From positions 372,001 through 436,000 of the forward strand of contig JAECYW010000009.1 of assembly GCA_023014335.1 (NCBI GenBank): DNA of 64,000 nt, read 5' to 3'. This stretch comes from Galerina marginata. Taxonomy: Eukaryota > Basidiomycota > Agaricomycetes > Agaricales > Galerinaceae. Numbering within the stretch: the stretch's first letter is position 1; every line of letters starts with the position of its first letter. This document shows positions 59,862 through 64,000 of the stretch, in pieces. The notes below the pieces were generated by a model. The model did no database searches and was not told the DNA's origin. It was given only the letters and a program-made list of their open reading frames with translations. The translations under genes were made by a program, and so were the position numbers.

Positions 59862-61560
59862 TCGTCAACGCTGTATCTGTCGTGTGGTGGGACTAATTTA
59901 GGAAGAAAGGCGTGTCTATTGTCTGTGATATCATTATGCATGATTCTTGAAAAAGTAGGCGCGCAGAACATATGTTCTGACAGATATCATATCGATGGGC
60001 CGGATTCCTGTTTCTTGTCCTCTTGAGCGCTGAATTCTCTTCGAATTTTAAATATAGACGCAACTTTCAATTTGGCCAGTCTAGAATAATCTACTGCGCA
60101 TTGTAAGCAGTTGCTCATCATAAGCAGCGTGATCATCGCCGCGATGATCTGGACGCTTACAGCCCTAACACCGCTGATATTTGACATGAGGCTTAAATTC
60201 GAGGGGCACGGCCATAGAAAAAGCGTCATGAGGCCTATGCATGAGGCCTCACTATTCCAGGCGTCGTTTCCGTTCATAGCCAAAGAACGACGTGCTATAA
60301 CAAGTTGTAAAGAAGCTGTCGTTTGGTGTGAAGTACCGCTTGACGTAAGTATACTAGAGTATACTCTAGATCCGAAAGGATCCAATTTCAACCTGAAGCG
60401 AATTTAAGAGGGCGCGATAATGCGGTTCGAGTTCAGTTGGAGCCTTAAGTTCCGAGGAGTGATGGTGTTAAGCTTCAAATTATTTAGCCCCAGGAGTCAA
60501 GGCTATATACACAGCAAATTATTCGGACCTAGAAGAACAACTTCCTGAGTCTTCCTCGTCTTAGATTAGAAAGTAGGTGGGAAGATACCATGGATAGAAA
60601 GATAAGTGACAAGCAATTGCGTAGACGGGCGTCCGGCAAGCGTCCGGTGCTCAATGGATCTGGTCTTCATTCGACTGATAACGAGTGGAAGAGCTGAAGG
60701 TGATCTTGAATCTGACGTCGGATCACGGCTGCAGCGTGGTATGGTACGAGGACAACGTTGAACAAGTATGAATTGACGAAACCCTCAGGCAAGCTGCGAG
60801 AAAGTAGCTCTAAACCGACAATATAAGAATTATGGGATTTGTGACTGCTTTCAGACAAGATCTTACCTATTGGACTTTGAAGGAAACTACAGCGATAGGA
60901 TTGCACGCATTCTTCGAGTATGAACGATTCCGAAGGCACTACCACAACCATGGGCGTCGGCGGCGAAGTTCCTTTCCCTATCGTATCCCGATTCGCTCTG
61001 TGGAGTCGTTTCGGAATCGTCTCTCCGTGGCTGGAGATTGCGTGACAGTGAAAGTAGGGCAGGAGGATCGAACTGCAGCATGAGCGTCAGCTGCCACGCA
61101 GCGATATAATAGCTGGTGAGAGCTAGAGGATACGCCAGCCCGGGCGCTACCAACAAATAGCCCGCGTATGAGATTTGGGTAGGAAATTCTGGGTTACGAC
61201 TGCGTTATAGATCGCTTTTGAGGTACTTGAAAGCTCATATGGCGCGATAGGAACAGCCATCCCGTAGCTTGAGCAAGGAGAACGGACAAAGAACAGCGAG
61301 CAGGATCTACACTCAGTATTTATTCAAACTCTAGGGGGATGGCATTAAACACGTACTTTAACCCCAGTGAACGCTGTGCTCTTCTGCTTCCTTTACTGCC
61401 TGATTGATATCGCAATACTACATGCGAAGATTCGTCCGTCGGACGGCACAATCTTGCACTTGAATCGTCTATGAAATGTTTGGACATCTGGAGCTCGTCA
61501 AGAAGGCGAAGCTGGGGCGAGGAGAAATCGAGGACGCCGAGAATGAGGGCGGGGTTTCTT

Positions 61561-64000
61561 GGGTTAAGAGACCAATTGCATGAGCCACCGTTTGAGACAT
61601 GGTGGTATGTTCGGATGATGGATAGCTGGGGGAAAACCAGCACCCAAGTGTCAGAGGCAGCGTTCGAGGCCGATAAAATTACTTAGGGCCAGACCGCAGC
61701 AGAGGAACCTCAAACGATACCTCATGGCTTTTTCGAATCGACAGGATGAGCGAGCTCGCGATGACATGATCAAGGAAAACGAGGTCGACAAGTTGGGCGT
61801 GATGGTCGCGTGGTCGAGTCAATTTGGCGAATGATAGGGAATGCAGCAAGAAACCACGAGAACGAGATCTAGTTTTCGCCTGAGTTCAAGCATAAAAGAA
61901 CCGAAAACGCGTACTCTACGCACTGGCAAAGTCGTCCAAAACCGAATGAGAGGCCATTCGTCAGAAGGCTGAGTTTTGTATGTGAGACTTCACACTTCTA
62001 AGAAAGTATGTGACGACTAGAGCCCGTCAAGAAGGCAAAGCTGCCATGCTTGTAGGTTCTGAATAAGATCTAAATGCCGAATTAGCACGGTCGGAAGTCG
62101 AAGGCAGGGGCAAGGCAGGGGCAAACGTGGTCCGAATTGTAATGGTGTGTTTGAGCCAGAAGGTCGAGTTGCCTTTTTCGTTGATTTAAAATGCCGGGCC
62201 GGCATGACGTCATCTCTCGCCGCCAGCACGAATTGCTCTGTCTTCCACCATCCAGTTACCTTCGTTTCCGTTTCCATAAATCCCAAGCTCCGAAATGGCT
62301 TCGAATAAACTCTGCTAATAAGCGCTTAAGCACTCGCACTGGCGCGCTTATCTGTTCATATTCACTCCTCGTGAACTCTGTATTCAGACACCCACTGCCT
62401 CCCTTATCGCATGCCAGTGGGCAGGATCATATAATAAGATTTGGCAGTCCGCCTTTCTGATAGGCTACTCATCCTCTCCGTTGTAGCTGGATTCTTCAAG
62501 GACAGACCTGAAATACCTTAACCTCCTCCGACCTGAAGTCTGAAGATTCCACTCACGACGCTGCATTCTGTAACAAACACGGGATTCAGATGGCAAAAGT
62601 ACTCCGGCATCATGTCCAACTCGTTCCACACTCCGTTCTGGCACAGGTTGTTCCTGCTGGTGTTGTTCATCGTCTAAGGTTCTGTGTTCCTTCATGTGCC
62701 TGCAACCCCGCCGTCAGGTTGCTTTGCTCCAACACTTAAAATCGTTACGATTCCTTTACTGGGCGATCGTCTCCTAGAGGGCTCAGTCTCACTCTTTTTC
62801 TCCCGCGCTACATACTAGCTTATACCTTGTTGCTAGAACACTAGCATCAATACTCGCTCCTACCCCTTGACCACTTCATAAACTCGTCTCATCATAGACT
62901 CCTTGGCGGCATTGACTTGACCTCGTCCTTTCTGAAAAGCTCAAGCTTCCAGAGTTTTGATATCCAGATGGGCTTAGACAAAGCTGCCCTGTTCGTGTTC
63001 GAAACGTCTACAAGCTTAGGAGCTGTCAATGCGTCTTTTTATACTCCCCAATTCGCCATTTTTGTTCTTATAATAAGGTTTACTTATGTTTCCCTCTCCC
63101 TTTACGTAGCGATAGAGCGGCGTACAACTTACGGAGTCACCCACTGACCGGCCGCATCCATAGAACTTTCAAAAATTTCAGATTCGGGCAATGATCCCTA
63201 AAGAAAGACATCATGACATGAAAAGTAACATACCTCCAGCGGGTGAAGGTACGCTTCCATATGCTCAACTCGCTCCTACTTCTCATCACAGACTTACGTA
63301 GTACACTTTCACTTTCGAATGCTTGAACATGCAGCGTAGTCACTGTGACTAGCGGCATGCCACCAAAGGCTCTAGGCTGGCTTCTGAAGGCTACACGATA
63401 CTTAAATATGTTCTGAGGGCAGAATACTGCTCAAATATATCTATTCTATCAAACCTACCAGCCAGAATTAATTCAATTAACAACCAAAAAAAGTTATCGG
63501 GCAAAAAACCTGAAGACTGTTTCAAAGTTTGTTGACCTTTGTTTATTTCCGAGTTTCCCAGCCTGCTCGTCACTCGCATCGACAATTCTCCCCTTCCCTA
63601 CCACCATCGCACTATGTTCTATGTAATGGACCCATTCAGCTCCAACTCGAAACTCTGCTTTTACTTAGGTCAGTTCACCTGCAGTCCCTTTCAAGTTCAC
63701 TGTCAACACACACTCGTAGAGGAATTTCATCATCGTTGGGTATTGCCAACATCAGGGACTACTACCAGCCTCCGCCGTTTAGAACAGTCATGGCCATTAC
63801 ATTTCTTGTCCATTCCTCCCTTTTGGAGGAGCCAACCTGGAAGTCACTGAGTGAGATACCGACCTTTCTCGTCAGTATGTCCACATTCTCAGAAGCTATC
63901 CAGATTTTCCCGTTCTCCATTTTCTCCATCCCCGGGAGCACGAAACGTCGGGAATGAAGGTAAGTGAATGAACTGTGATAATTCCATGGCAAATATTTAC
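61561..64000. other. No supportable gene; possible gene start at right edge
   Basis: 61900-62160 contains short decayed matches to the duplicated segment. The rest has only short frames. From 63529 the plus strand is open in two frames and could hold the 5' end of a gene running out of the window, but I see no signal peptide or motif that decides it. Confidence 0.35.

Larger units (their letters stand above)
59020..61560. repeat. Tandem segmental duplication, unit B
   Basis: Second copy of the segment at 55545-58400, without the fold-back element. Beyond the gene it is diverged but collinear. A further short, more decayed match (GTACTYTAMGCACTG, then GAGCCCGTCAAGAAGGCRAAGCTG) appears at 61910-62045, hinting at a third partial unit. 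Confidence 0.7.

Overview
The window is nuclear DNA of a filamentous basidiomycete, most likely an agaricomycete. The evidence is the many phase-consistent GT-AG introns of about 47-70 nt, a KDZ-family transposase, DUF6533 membrane proteins, a DUF4436 membrane protein, MYND-finger proteins, a family 1 carbohydrate-binding module and many small secreted proteins with KR-type processing sites. No bacterial-type operons, rRNA or convincing tRNA genes were seen. Gene models were built by hand. For most multi-exon genes the exon lengths sum to a multiple of three, which is the main check I could make.

Layout. 1-2969: the 3' part of a KDZ transposase gene (nine exons, open throughout). 5701-7667: a MYND zinc-finger gene broken inside its finger by a 1,023-bp miniature LTR retrotransposon (TRIM) with identical LTRs, a 5-bp target duplication, a half-tRNA-type primer site and a polypurine tract. 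8016-10072: a secreted proteinase K-like subtilase with 17 exons, one of them a 6-nt microexon that encodes the catalytic DTG. 12088-12648: a GFA-family protein. 13950-14933: an unrecognised 188-aa protein. Degraded relatives of it lie at about 19.6-20.1, 22.1-23.9 and 28.6 kb. Three of the copies share an upstream GATA-type motif, and in the third copy a TA-flanked MITE is inserted into that motif. 15957-16332: a tiny CBM1-only secreted protein. 20.6-31 kb: a run of secreted or GPI-type genes on the minus strand (a small secreted protein, a Kre9/KNH domain protein, a macrophage-activating-glycoprotein homologue, and two further small secreted proteins).

33-37.4 kb is a graveyard of non-autonomous DNA elements: a hairpin element, a TA-flanked element and a GC-rich hAT-like element. 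37682-38444: a small secreted protein made of two nearly identical 144-nt exons. 42376-44075: a complete DUF6533 protein. 46235-47685: a GPI-type GH16 glucanase-like enzyme. 48029-48880: an unrecognised Ser/Pro-rich protein. 51574-52823: a cysteine-rich secreted protein. 53411-54996: a DUF4436 membrane protein. 55.5-61.6 kb: a tandem segmental duplication carrying two intronless paralogous genes of unknown function. A near-perfect fold-back element is present in the first copy only.

Functionally the window is dominated by secreted and cell-surface proteins (protease, GH16, CBM1, KNH, small cysteine proteins) and multispanning membrane proteins, interspersed with recently active non-autonomous transposons. 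Several long stretches (3-5.7, 31-33, 38.5-42.3, 44.1-46.2, 48.9-51.5 and 61.6-64 kb) contain no gene I can support.
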